A stretch of DNA of 7,160 nt from contig JAISEA010000130.1 of NCBI GenBank assembly GCA_031264475.1, positions 1-7,160 of the forward strand. The letters are read 5' to 3'. Position 1 is the first letter of the stretch. Every line of letters starts with the position of its first letter. Position numbers and translations under genes: made by a program. Positions 1 through 5,116 of this stretch are shown one piece after another. This DNA is from Treponema sp. GTDB taxonomy: Bacteria > Spirochaetota > Spirochaetia > Treponematales > Breznakiellaceae. The notes under the pieces are model-generated. The model did no database searches, was not told where the DNA came from, and worked only from the letters and a program-made list of their open reading frames with translations.

Positions 1-420
1 GCGGACGATAAAGATGAAGCTTTTGAGGAATTGGTAGATGTTTTCTGTAGTCGTCGAAATCTCAACAAGCGGAGTGAAATACTTGAGAGTTTGCACAAGC
101 GCGAAAAGCTTATGTCAACTGGTATACAGAAAGGCATCGCTATCCCCCACGGGAAGATAGACAGTCTTGATGATCTCTACGGGGTGATGGGAATTTCACG
201 TAAGGGCATTGATTACGAAGCGTTGGATGGAGAGTCTGTGCACCTCCTCTTTATGATACTTGTGCCGAAAAACTCGGAAAAACATTTGCGTGTTTTGCAA
301 CGATTGGCTGAATTGCTGTCGAATCCTCAGTTTTACAAGGATTTAATTACGCAAAAAGACGCAGTTGGTGTAAGTACAGCTCTGAAGCGCTATGAGAATG
401 ACATTATAGACTGGGGATAG
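1..420 (+). CDS. PTS EIIA domain protein (fructose/mannitol/Ntr type), 5'-truncated by window edge
   Basis: The frame is open from base 1 to the TAG at 418-420, so the gene begins upstream. About 139 codons are visible, close to a full single-domain EIIA(Fru/Ntr) of roughly 150 residues, so only a short N-terminus is missing. The signature GIAIPHGK is present. Its histidine (codon 148-150, visible residue 50) matches the phosphorylated His of the PTS EIIA type-2 family. The following segment (YGVMGISRKGIDYEALDG, then a hydrophobic LLFMILVPKN strand and HLRVLQRLAELL helix) fits the family fold. No EIIB or EIIC domain follows, so this is a stand-alone EIIA. That favours a PtsN-like regulatory phosphoacceptor over a sugar-specific transporter part, but this is inference. 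It lies 75 nt before the ATPase genes on the same strand. Shared transcription is possible, but no functional link can be shown from sequence. Confidence 0.87.
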   Translation, partial: ADDKDEAFEELVDVFCSRRNLNKRSEILESLHKREKLMSTGIQKGIAIPHGKIDSLDDLYGVMGISRKGIDYEALDGESVHLLFMILVPKNSEKHLRVLQRLAELLSNPQFYKDLITQKDAVGVSTALKRYENDIIDWG

Positions 421-456
421 AGATTTGAAACGCCAAATCGGGTTTACTAATAAACG

Positions 457-480
457 TCCCATTCTTGACTCTTTAAATAT
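457..480 (+). repeat. Partial copy (right arm only) of the intergenic hairpin repeat
   Basis: The stretch beginning TCCCATTCTTGACTC resembles the 3' arms at 862-886 and 4285-4309, allowing one 1-base gap. No convincing complementary left arm is seen in 421-456, only a small GTTTA/TAAAC hairpin at about 442-455. Here the downstream gene has its own local Shine-Dalgarno (AAGGA, 487-491), unlike the two complete copies. This may be a degenerate copy, or the likeness may be partly chance. Confidence 0.4.
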
Positions 481-495
481 TTAAGTAAGGAAACA

Positions 496-795
496 ATGGA
501 AGATAAAGACGTTCTGCAACACTTGTTGAAGGTTGAGGCTGAAGCCGCATCCTTGGCGAATGATGCGGCAATGGAAGCGGATAGGCGCATAGCCTCGTCT
601 GAAAAACAGAACTATCTACATTACGAAGAGCAATTTGCAAAAGCGTCTGCGGAATGTGAAGCGAAATACAATGGTGATATCGCCGCTGTACAGGTTTCTT
701 ACCAACAGAAGCTTGACGTTTTCCGACATGGGCTGGATAGCATGAGGGAATACAAAGACGGTTTTAACCGCCTAATGGAGAGTTTTCTCTTTTAA
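496..795 (+). CDS. V-type ATPase subunit G/H-like (peripheral stalk coiled coil)
   Basis: This 99-residue, charged, alanine- and glutamate-rich protein is predicted to be almost entirely helical (for example LLKVEAEAASLANDAAMEADRRIASSEKQ). It has no membrane segment. Size, composition and position directly before subunit C match the G/H subunit that pairs with subunit E to form the peripheral stalk holding A3B3 against the membrane stator. Such coiled coils are poorly conserved, so the assignment rests largely on operon context. The ATG at 496 is preceded by AAGGA at 487-491 with a 4-nt spacer. The stop codon TAA (793-795) overlaps a perfect 8-base Shine-Dalgarno that belongs to the next gene, 91 nt away. 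Subunit E, its expected partner, is not in the window. Confidence 0.72.
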   Translation: MEDKDVLQHLLKVEAEAASLANDAAMEADRRIASSEKQNYLHYEEQFAKASAECEAKYNGDIAAVQVSYQQKLDVFRHGLDSMREYKDGFNRLMESFLF

Positions 796-800
796 GGAGG
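793..800 (+). promoter_or_regulatory. Orphaned Shine-Dalgarno of subunit C (TAAGGAGG)
   Basis: TAAGGAGG is the complete 8-base complement of the usual 16S anti-SD and overlaps the G/H stop codon. The ATG it should serve (887) is 86 nt further on, and no ribosome-binding sequence is visible directly before that ATG. The intervening 801-879 is a hairpin-forming repeat. If that segment folds out, only GAAAAAC (7 nt) remains between SD and ATG, a normal spacing. Confidence 0.7.
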
Positions 801-879
801 AGGGGAGATAGTTAGAAATGGGGATCATTGTTTGGAGATTTAGCAATAATTTTTCAATTAGTCCCAATTCTTAACTCCT
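801..879 (+). repeat. Intergenic hairpin-forming repeat, copy A (between SD and start of subunit C)
   Basis: The two arms are imperfectly complementary. GTTAGAAATGGGGA (811-824) pairs with TCCCAATTCTTAAC (862-875) at 11 of 14 positions, and AGGGG (801-805) can pair with CTCCT (875-879) with one G-U. The two pairings compete for C875. The loop is about 37 nt. The 3' arm is related to the one at 4285-4309 (19 of 25 bases over 862-886 against 4285-4309). The arm carries CUCCU, which could instead pair with the SD itself. Confidence 0.65.
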
Positions 880-886
880 GAAAAAC

Positions 887-1882
887 ATGGTCATATCCGG
901 AGAAAGAGCCTATATTTATGCCAAAATTTGCGGAATTATCGGTAAATCCTTTGTGGGCAAGCGGGTTTCGGCTCTTGGTGGTATAAATCGACTTGCAGAG
1001 CTGGATCGGGTTATTTTCCCCGGCGCAAATAGGGATTTGCCGGAACGCGAGTTGCTTCCTGATTTGGAGAGACGCATCGCTGAGAAAACATTACGGGAAA
1101 TCATCAATATTATCGAATGTTTTAAAGAACCACCAGAATTCCTTGTTCTGCTTGTACGTGCCTATGAATACGCGGATATGAAAGCCGTTCTATCAGCGCT
1201 AGTGGATAGAGAGACAAAACCTCCATTATTGATGGACATTGGCGAGTTCCGTACTGTTAATTTTGAAGCTTACCCTGATACTGAAAAAATGTTAAAAGGA
1301 ACGGAATTTGAATTTTTATTAAAAGAAGACATGACGGATATTGTTTCTTTGCAGACGAAGCTCGATCGCCATTATTACGCTGCCGTATGGAACGCCTTAT
1401 CAAGATTACCGAAGAGTGACAGAAGAGGCATTGAAAAAATTATTGGAGACGAAATCAGTCTTCGCAATGCGGCGTGGGTATTACGACTGAGAACCTATTA
1501 CAACATGAAGCCTGAGAAAATCAGAGATATGCTCATTTTTATAGAAGGAAAGAAGACTTTCACTGATGATTCGCTTGAATCATTGAATTTCGCCTTAGAT
1601 ACGCGGTCAGAATGGACTAAGTGGAAATGGGCGGCATTTATCAATGAGGAAGAAACAGGCAATTATTGGAAGATAGATCCCCGGCATTTTCAGAATCAAG
1701 CATCTGCTTTTCTCTATAAAAGCACCTATCACAGCCTTAGGGTAAGACCATTCACTCTTGATTCGGTCTTTTGTTTCATACGACTCAAGCAATCTGAAGA
1801 AGACATACTCACTAGTATAGCGGAAGGTTTTGGTTTCAATATGACTGCCTACGAGTCCTTGAATTTATTGGGGGCAATATGA
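887..1882 (+). CDS. ntpC: V-type ATP synthase/ATPase subunit C (V0D/AC39 family)
   Basis: This 331-residue soluble, mostly helical protein has the usual length for prokaryotic V/A-ATPase subunit C (about 320-360). It is the funnel-shaped collar that sits on the K ring and carries central-stalk rotation into the membrane. The N-terminus GERAYIYAKICGIIGKSFVGKR fits the family, followed by scattered Tyr/Leu-rich helices (LVRAYEYADMKAV, HYYAAVWNALSRL, LRNAAWVLRLRTYYNM). The ATG at 887 is chosen because the family start motif follows at once and an in-frame TAA lies just upstream (872-874). No SD adjoins it; see the separated TAAGGAGG at 793-800. The stop overlaps the start of subunit I in an ATGA (1879-1882), so the two are probably translationally coupled. 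Position between G/H and I supports the call. Confidence 0.9.
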   Translation: MVISGERAYIYAKICGIIGKSFVGKRVSALGGINRLAELDRVIFPGANRDLPERELLPDLERRIAEKTLREIINIIECFKEPPEFLVLLVRAYEYADMKAVLSALVDRETKPPLLMDIGEFRTVNFEAYPDTEKMLKGTEFEFLLKEDMTDIVSLQTKLDRHYYAAVWNALSRLPKSDRRGIEKIIGDEISLRNAAWVLRLRTYYNMKPEKIRDMLIFIEGKKTFTDDSLESLNFALDTRSEWTKWKWAAFINEEETGNYWKIDPRHFQNQASAFLYKSTYHSLRVRPFTLDSVFCFIRLKQSEEDILTSIAEGFGFNMTAYESLNLLGAI

Positions 1883-3903
1883 TTAGACCTCGGAAGATGA
1901 AGCATATCGAGCTTACAGTTCTTGAGAAAGATGCGGATACGGTCATTGAATTCTTGGGTGGGCGTGGACTTATACAATTCTCTCCTGTTGAAAAAACGCT
2001 TCCACTAGAAGAGAATCAGCTGGAAGCCGAATTCAAGTTCATAGAAGAGAAATTGGAACGACTCAGGAGTTCTGCCTTGTATTTGGGACTCGAATTGCCG
2101 ACCGAACCTTATGAGTCCACACGTCTTCCCACTCAAGAAGATGAACGGGATATGGATGACATTTGTGTGCGTGTTACCCGTTTGAAAGAGCGGGAATATG
2201 AAGGAATCGGCGAGAAGCAGAAACTAGAAGACGCTCATAATGAATCCAAAGCCTTTGCTAACCTCAATGCGCCGTTTTCTGAGTTGGACCAGCTTTCTTA
2301 TCTCACTCTGCGGGTTGGGCGGCTTGATCCTAAAGGTGTTGATGTAGTACGGAGAAACCTTGCGGACAGGGCGGCAATCATACCTTTGGATGATGGACGG
2401 GTTCTCGTTGCATCTTCCCGCAAGGGACGCTTCGCTCTTGATTCCGAGCTGAAAAAACAGAATTTTTCGTCCATTGCTATTCCGAAAGACTACAAGGGTA
2501 TACCGGCGGACTTGCTCGCGGGGCTTGAAGCACGGCAAAAAAGTATCGAAGCTGAACTACAAGAGATCGTTGTTGAAAAGAAGCGTATGCAAATCACATA
2601 TGGATTCAGGTTGCTTTCCCTTATCGCTTCTTACATAATGGCCGACGTTACGGGGCAAATCAAAGCGAAACTAGTTTCCACGAAAAACGTCTGTTTCCTC
2701 TATGGTTGGATACCTGCCGACTGCGCTACTAGCCTGACCGCGGAACTTTTCCGTATTACAAGTGGGCGAATCGGTGTGCGTGTCCTTGATCCCAATGAGG
2801 TCGAATCTGTGAGAAGCGGTGCGGAAAAAGTGCCGACGGCTCTGAGTCATGGAAAGTTCGCTTCCAGTTTCGAGCCTCTGGTCTTCTCCTATGGCGCGCC
2901 CCTCTACGGCTCCATTGATCCGACCTTCTTTGTCGCCATATTTTTTACACTACTCTTCGGCATCATGTTCGGAGATGTGGGACAGGGCTGTGTCCTGTTG
3001 CTATTAGGGCTTCTCATCAAACAGAGGAAAATTAAATTTCTGGCAAGTTTCAAGAGTTTTGGCGGTCCTTTGGTTTACGTAGGTATCTTTTCTATGTTCA
3101 TGGGACTGCTTTACGGAGGGGTGTTTTCCAATGAGACGCTTCTGGAAACGCCGACACGGGCGTTGACCGGTTTCTTGGCTGACACAGGCTTAGGACGTTT
3201 GCTTAACATCCATGAAACAGGCAAGATTCTTCACCTTATGCCTGAAAAGGGTAGTATAGACAAGCTGTTCTACTTTTTTGGGTTTACGTTGTCTTTGGGT
3301 GTGATTTTGAACTCGATAGGGCTTATTTTTAATATCTCCAATCAATTTTCCGCTAAAAACTATGAAAGCGCCCTATTTTCAAAGACTGGTTTGGCGGGCG
3401 CTTTATTCTTTTGGTGGATCATTGGCATAGCGGTGCGGATGATTGCTGGTGGACGACTTTATTGGTTCGACGTTCCTTGTATTGCCGTGCCGTTATTGTG
3501 CATATTCTTTGGACCCTTACTCTGGCGGTTCTTATCGGGTGAAAAGCCCAAAAAGAAAGAGGGGTTTTTGGTCTTTATTATGGAAGGTATCGTGGAGATA
3601 TTGGAAACGCTTTCGAGTTACATCTCCAACAGTGTGAGTTTTCTCCGTGTGGGCGCTTTTGCTTTGTCGCATACGGTTCTGTCGTTTATTACATTTACGA
3701 TGGCGGAACTTGTGGGACGCGATTCCTTGTTTGGGTCTATGTTTTCGGTAGTGGTTGTCATTTTTGGTAACTTGATTATCATCGTGCTTGAAGGTATGAT
3801 AGTGGCAATTCAGGTAACGAGGTTACAGTATTACGAATTTTTTAGTAAATTTTGGACTGAATCTGGCGTGAAATTCGTTCCGTTCAGGTTTCGGAAGGAA
3901 TAA
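1879..3903 (+). CDS. ntpI: V-type ATP synthase/ATPase subunit I (membrane stator, a-subunit)
   Basis: This 674-residue protein has a long cytoplasmic N-terminal half (about 1-340, with a coiled-coil-like region near 215-240) and about seven or eight membrane segments from 344 to 646, the standard layout of NtpI/Vph1-type stators. Family motifs are clear: YGAPLYGSIDPTFF (338-351), LLFGIMFGDVGQG (358-370), and NSVSFLRVGAFALSH (584-598). The last contains Arg590, which aligns with the essential arginine that faces the ring carboxylate. The C-terminal block VLEGMIVAIQVTRLQYYEFFSKFW (636-659) keeps Glu638, Gln645 and Arg648. The subunit forms the ion half-channels next to the K ring. The start overlaps subunit C by 4 nt (ATGA). 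The gene is intact with no missing key residue. Twelve bases, including GAGGAGG, separate it from subunit K. Confidence 0.96.
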   Translation: MIRPRKMKHIELTVLEKDADTVIEFLGGRGLIQFSPVEKTLPLEENQLEAEFKFIEEKLERLRSSALYLGLELPTEPYESTRLPTQEDERDMDDICVRVTRLKEREYEGIGEKQKLEDAHNESKAFANLNAPFSELDQLSYLTLRVGRLDPKGVDVVRRNLADRAAIIPLDDGRVLVASSRKGRFALDSELKKQNFSSIAIPKDYKGIPADLLAGLEARQKSIEAELQEIVVEKKRMQITYGFRLLSLIASYIMADVTGQIKAKLVSTKNVCFLYGWIPADCATSLTAELFRITSGRIGVRVLDPNEVESVRSGAEKVPTALSHGKFASSFEPLVFSYGAPLYGSIDPTFFVAIFFTLLFGIMFGDVGQGCVLLLLGLLIKQRKIKFLASFKSFGGPLVYVGIFSMFMGLLYGGVFSNETLLETPTRALTGFLADTGLGRLLNIHETGKILHLMPEKGSIDKLFYFFGFTLSLGVILNSIGLIFNISNQFSAKNYESALFSKTGLAGALFFWWIIGIAVRMIAGGRLYWFDVPCIAVPLLCIFFGPLLWRFLSGEKPKKKEGFLVFIMEGIVEILETLSSYISNSVSFLRVGAFALSHTVLSFITFTMAELVGRDSLFGSMFSVVVVIFGNLIIIVLEGMIVAIQVTRLQYYEFFSKFWTESGVKFVPFRFRKE

Positions 3904-3915
3904 GAGGAGGATTTT

Positions 3916-4209
3916 ATGAAGAAAAAGATTATTTTTGTTGCGTTTTTTCTATTTGTGGCAGGCTTTATGTTTGCCCAAGAGGTGGATAAGGCAGAAAGCG
4001 GTTCCGCTATCAAGTACATAGCGGCGGCTATTGCAGTAGGTATCGCCTGTATAGGCGGTGGTTTGGCGGTAGGGCAAATTGGCGCCGCGGCTATGGGCGC
4101 GATGAGTGAAAACGCCGAGCTTTCCGGCAAAGCTATGCCCTTTGTGGGACTTGCCGAAGGTATCTGTCTCTGGGGCTTCCTTGTCGGACTGCTCATCCTG
4201 ATCTTGTAA
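3916..4209 (+). CDS. ntpK: V-type ATP synthase/ATPase subunit K (ring proteolipid, c-subunit)
   Basis: This 97-residue protein has three hydrophobic stretches. The first (residues 4-19, MKKKIIFVAFFLFVAG...FA-Q) looks like a cleavable signal peptide ending at AQ (20/21). The other two (about 33-57 and 75-97) form the hairpin typical of a single-hairpin c-subunit. The first helix is rich in Gly/Ala (AVGIACIGGGLAVGQIGAAAMGAM). The ion-binding carboxylate is Glu81 in VGLAEGICLWG. Gln54 in AVGQ aligns with the Gln that coordinates Na+ in Ilyobacter-type rings, but the residue after the Glu is Gly82 rather than Ser/Thr, so ion choice cannot be settled. A strong SD (GAGGAGG, 3904-3910) sits 5 nt before the ATG. 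A second SD-like GGGAGGG follows the stop codon and belongs to subunit F. Confidence 0.94.
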   Translation: MKKKIIFVAFFLFVAGFMFAQEVDKAESGSAIKYIAAAIAVGIACIGGGLAVGQIGAAAMGAMSENAELSGKAMPFVGLAEGICLWGFLVGLLILIL

Positions 4210-4216
4210 GGGAGGG
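4207..4216 (+). promoter_or_regulatory. Orphaned Shine-Dalgarno of subunit F (GGGAGGG)
   Basis: TAAGGGAGGG overlaps the stop codon of subunit K. The start it should serve, GTG 4311, is 94 nt away, and there is no purine-rich SD immediately before that GTG. Looping out 4217-4305, whose ends are perfectly complementary (ATTAGG/CCTAAT), leaves only AAACA between the G-rich tract and GTG, a normal distance. Confidence 0.65.
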
Positions 4217-4305
4217 ATTAGGGTTATTGAGAGTTGGGAATACCTAGTCTTGAATACTGCTTGCTTTGTTTGTTGACGGGATATTCCCAATTTTCGACTC
4301 CTAAT
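4217..4305 (+). repeat. Intergenic hairpin-forming repeat, copy B (between SD and start of subunit F)
   Basis: The ends are complementary: ATTAGG (4217-4222) with CCTAAT (4300-4305), and TTGGGAATA (4234-4242) with TATTCCCAA (4282-4290), both perfect. An internal bulge separates the two helices and the loop is 39 nt. The 3' arm matches copy A at 19 of 25 aligned bases (4285-4309 against 862-886), so the two are members of one family rather than unrelated hairpins. It sits exactly between SD and start codon. Confidence 0.72.
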
Positions 4306-4310
4306 AAACA

Positions 4311-4649
4311 GTGGACTACTTTTTTATCGGGGACCCCGAATTAGTAACGGCATTTCGTTTTGTGGGCATTGAGGGCTTATCTGTGGACAACGCAGATTCG
4401 GCGCGGCAGTCTTTTCGTAGAATTACTGAAGGCTTTGATGAAGTCAGTAATATGTCCATTCCCACAGAGGGTTGCCGTATCCTTATTATGACGCAGGAGA
4501 TTGCTGAATGGCTGGGCGATATATTGTTGCAGTGGCAATTATCGGGACAGTACCCTCTGGTAGTAGAAATACCGGGCATGATGGGCAAAATTCAGGGTGG
4601 AAAAACGCTTGTGGACTCCATTAGGGAAGCCATTGGTATCCATGTATAA
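4311..4649 (+). CDS. ntpG: V-type ATP synthase/ATPase subunit F (central stalk)
   Basis: This 112-residue soluble protein has the size and fold signature of subunit F (about 100-110 residues). It has an N-terminal strand-turn (YFFIGDPELVTAFRFVGIEG, 3-22), a central strand RILIMTQ (56-62) and the conserved YPLVVEIPG (81-89). Subunit F binds subunit D in the rotor shaft and modulates coupling. The start is GTG: the family N-terminus begins here and no in-frame ATG lies upstream after the previous stop. The usual SD position is empty; a GGGAGGG follows the K stop codon 94 nt upstream, separated by a hairpin repeat. It is the last ATPase gene seen. Subunits A, B and D, which often follow F in other operons, are absent, and a convergent tRNA gene comes next. 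Confidence 0.91.
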   Translation: MDYFFIGDPELVTAFRFVGIEGLSVDNADSARQSFRRITEGFDEVSNMSIPTEGCRILIMTQEIAEWLGDILLQWQLSGQYPLVVEIPGMMGKIQGGKTLVDSIREAIGIHV

Positions 4650-4806
4650 ATTGCCCAAAATACAGCGCTTTTCCAGCGGCTAAATGCCGTGTTTACAGAT
4701 TCTAATGATTTATAAAAGTTATAATATACCGCGGATGCTAATTGTTGCCTTGAATTATCAAACTTTATTTACTTTTAACCTTATCGCTCCCCAAAAAAGG
4801 AAACTC
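4650..4806. other. Convergent intergenic gap between subunit F and tRNA-Leu
   Basis: These 157 bases are AT-rich and hold no credible ORF. The only hairpin near the end of subunit F is weak (CGGC-TAAAT-GCCG at about 4677-4689, with no T-run), so I do not call a terminator for the operon. On the minus strand a short T6 stretch (complement of 4793-4798) lies just past the tRNA 3' end and may help end its transcript. Confidence 0.5.
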
Positions 4807-4888
4807 TGCGAAAGAGGGGACTTGAACCCCTAAGCCTCGCGGCACTAGAGCCTAAATCTAGCGTGTCTGCCAATTTCACCACTTTCGC
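4807..4888 (-). tRNA. tRNA-Leu (anticodon UAG)
   Basis: Read on the minus strand, the 82-nt sequence folds as a complete class II tRNA. The acceptor stem is GCGAAAG/CTTTCGC with discriminator A. The D arm contains TTGGCAGAC. The anticodon stem CTAGA/TCTAG encloses the loop TTTAGGC, giving anticodon UAG. A long variable arm built on GCC...GGC is typical of leucine, and the T arm is AGGGG-TTCAAGT-CCCCT. The 3' CCA is not encoded (GAG follows the discriminator), so CCA must be added by the nucleotidyltransferase. All stems are intact and the gene appears functional. It points toward the ATPase operon. Confidence 0.97.
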
Positions 4889-4905
4889 GTATTTTATTGT
4901 TTTAT

Positions 4906-4934
4906 AGCATAACAGATCGTATATTCTTTGTCAA
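4906..4934 (-). promoter_or_regulatory. Sigma-70-type promoter for tRNA-Leu
   Basis: On the minus strand there is a perfect -35 TTGACA (complement of 4929-4934), a 17-bp spacer and a -10 TATGCT (complement of 4906-4911). The expected start is near 4899, about 10 nt before the mature tRNA 5' end at 4888. Sequence and spacing are close to the consensus for a housekeeping sigma factor. Confidence 0.87.
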
Positions 4935-4946
4935 GCCCAAATAATA

Positions 4947-4999
4947 AATAGCAGATAGCAAAGAGTAGTTAGCAGTTAGCAAAGAGAAATGAGCAAAGA
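4947..4999. repeat. Purine-rich degenerate repeat; inverted partner at 6241-6280
   Basis: The tract is built from variants of TAGCARWTAGCAAAGAG (units near 4949, 4960 and 4971). Its last 26 bases (4974-4999) match the reverse complement of 6241-6266 at 23 of 26 positions. It contains no ORF. Its word-like, degenerate character differs from a CRISPR array, since there are no constant spacers. Confidence 0.7.
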
Positions 5000-5004
5000 A
5001 GTCC

Positions 5005-5081
5005 AGTGGCAGACTTCGCACGTGAGGCGGAGCGCAAGCCGCCTCGCAATGCGCGTCAGACACCACTCCCATACGTCTGAC
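5005..5081. repeat. Nested GC-rich palindrome (REP-like)
   Basis: The core is a 7-bp perfect stem GAGGCGG (5024-5030)/CCGCCTC (5039-5045) with an 8-nt loop. It is flanked by imperfect extensions (CGCA on both sides, then GAC/GTC) out to AGTGG (5005-5009)/CCACT (5063-5067). An overlapping alternative stem pairs GTCAGAC (5055-5061) with GTCTGAC (5075-5081). There is no T-run, so it is not an ordinary terminator. It lies between the purine-rich repeat and the left end of the insertion sequence. Confidence 0.65.
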
Positions 5082-5085
5082 CCCG

Positions 5086-5111
5086 TGTCAAGTCCTGAAA
5101 AAGGTTGACAG
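5086..5111 (+). repeat. Left terminal inverted repeat of the IS
   Basis: TGTCAAGTCCTG...GTTGACAG lies 6 nt beyond the end of the orfB remnant. It matches the reverse complement of 6214-6240 in three blocks (TGTC, GTCCTG, GACAG) with similar spacing. Confidence 0.7.
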
Positions 5112-5116
5112 CTTAT

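Noticed and set aside
462..495. Promoter for the ATPase operon using TTGACT at 466-471
   Set aside because: No -10-like hexamer lies 16-18 bp downstream; the sequence is better explained as part of the repeat-arm family.
3831..4290. Minus-strand ORFs opposite subunit K
   Set aside because: Their low-complexity Pro/Ala/Ile content mirrors the GC-rich helix codons of subunit K; no SD and no family likeness.
4677..4695. Terminator after subunit F
   Set aside because: The stem is only four GC pairs (CGGC/GCCG) with no T-run, too weak to call.
4807..4888. tRNA-Leu as an integration site for the downstream mobile DNA
   Set aside because: The IS is on the 5' side of the tRNA, no duplicated tRNA 3' fragment is seen, and no integrase gene of the phage/ICE type is present.
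4947..4999. CRISPR-like array
   Set aside because: The short units are degenerate and contiguous, with no constant-length unique spacers and no cas genes.
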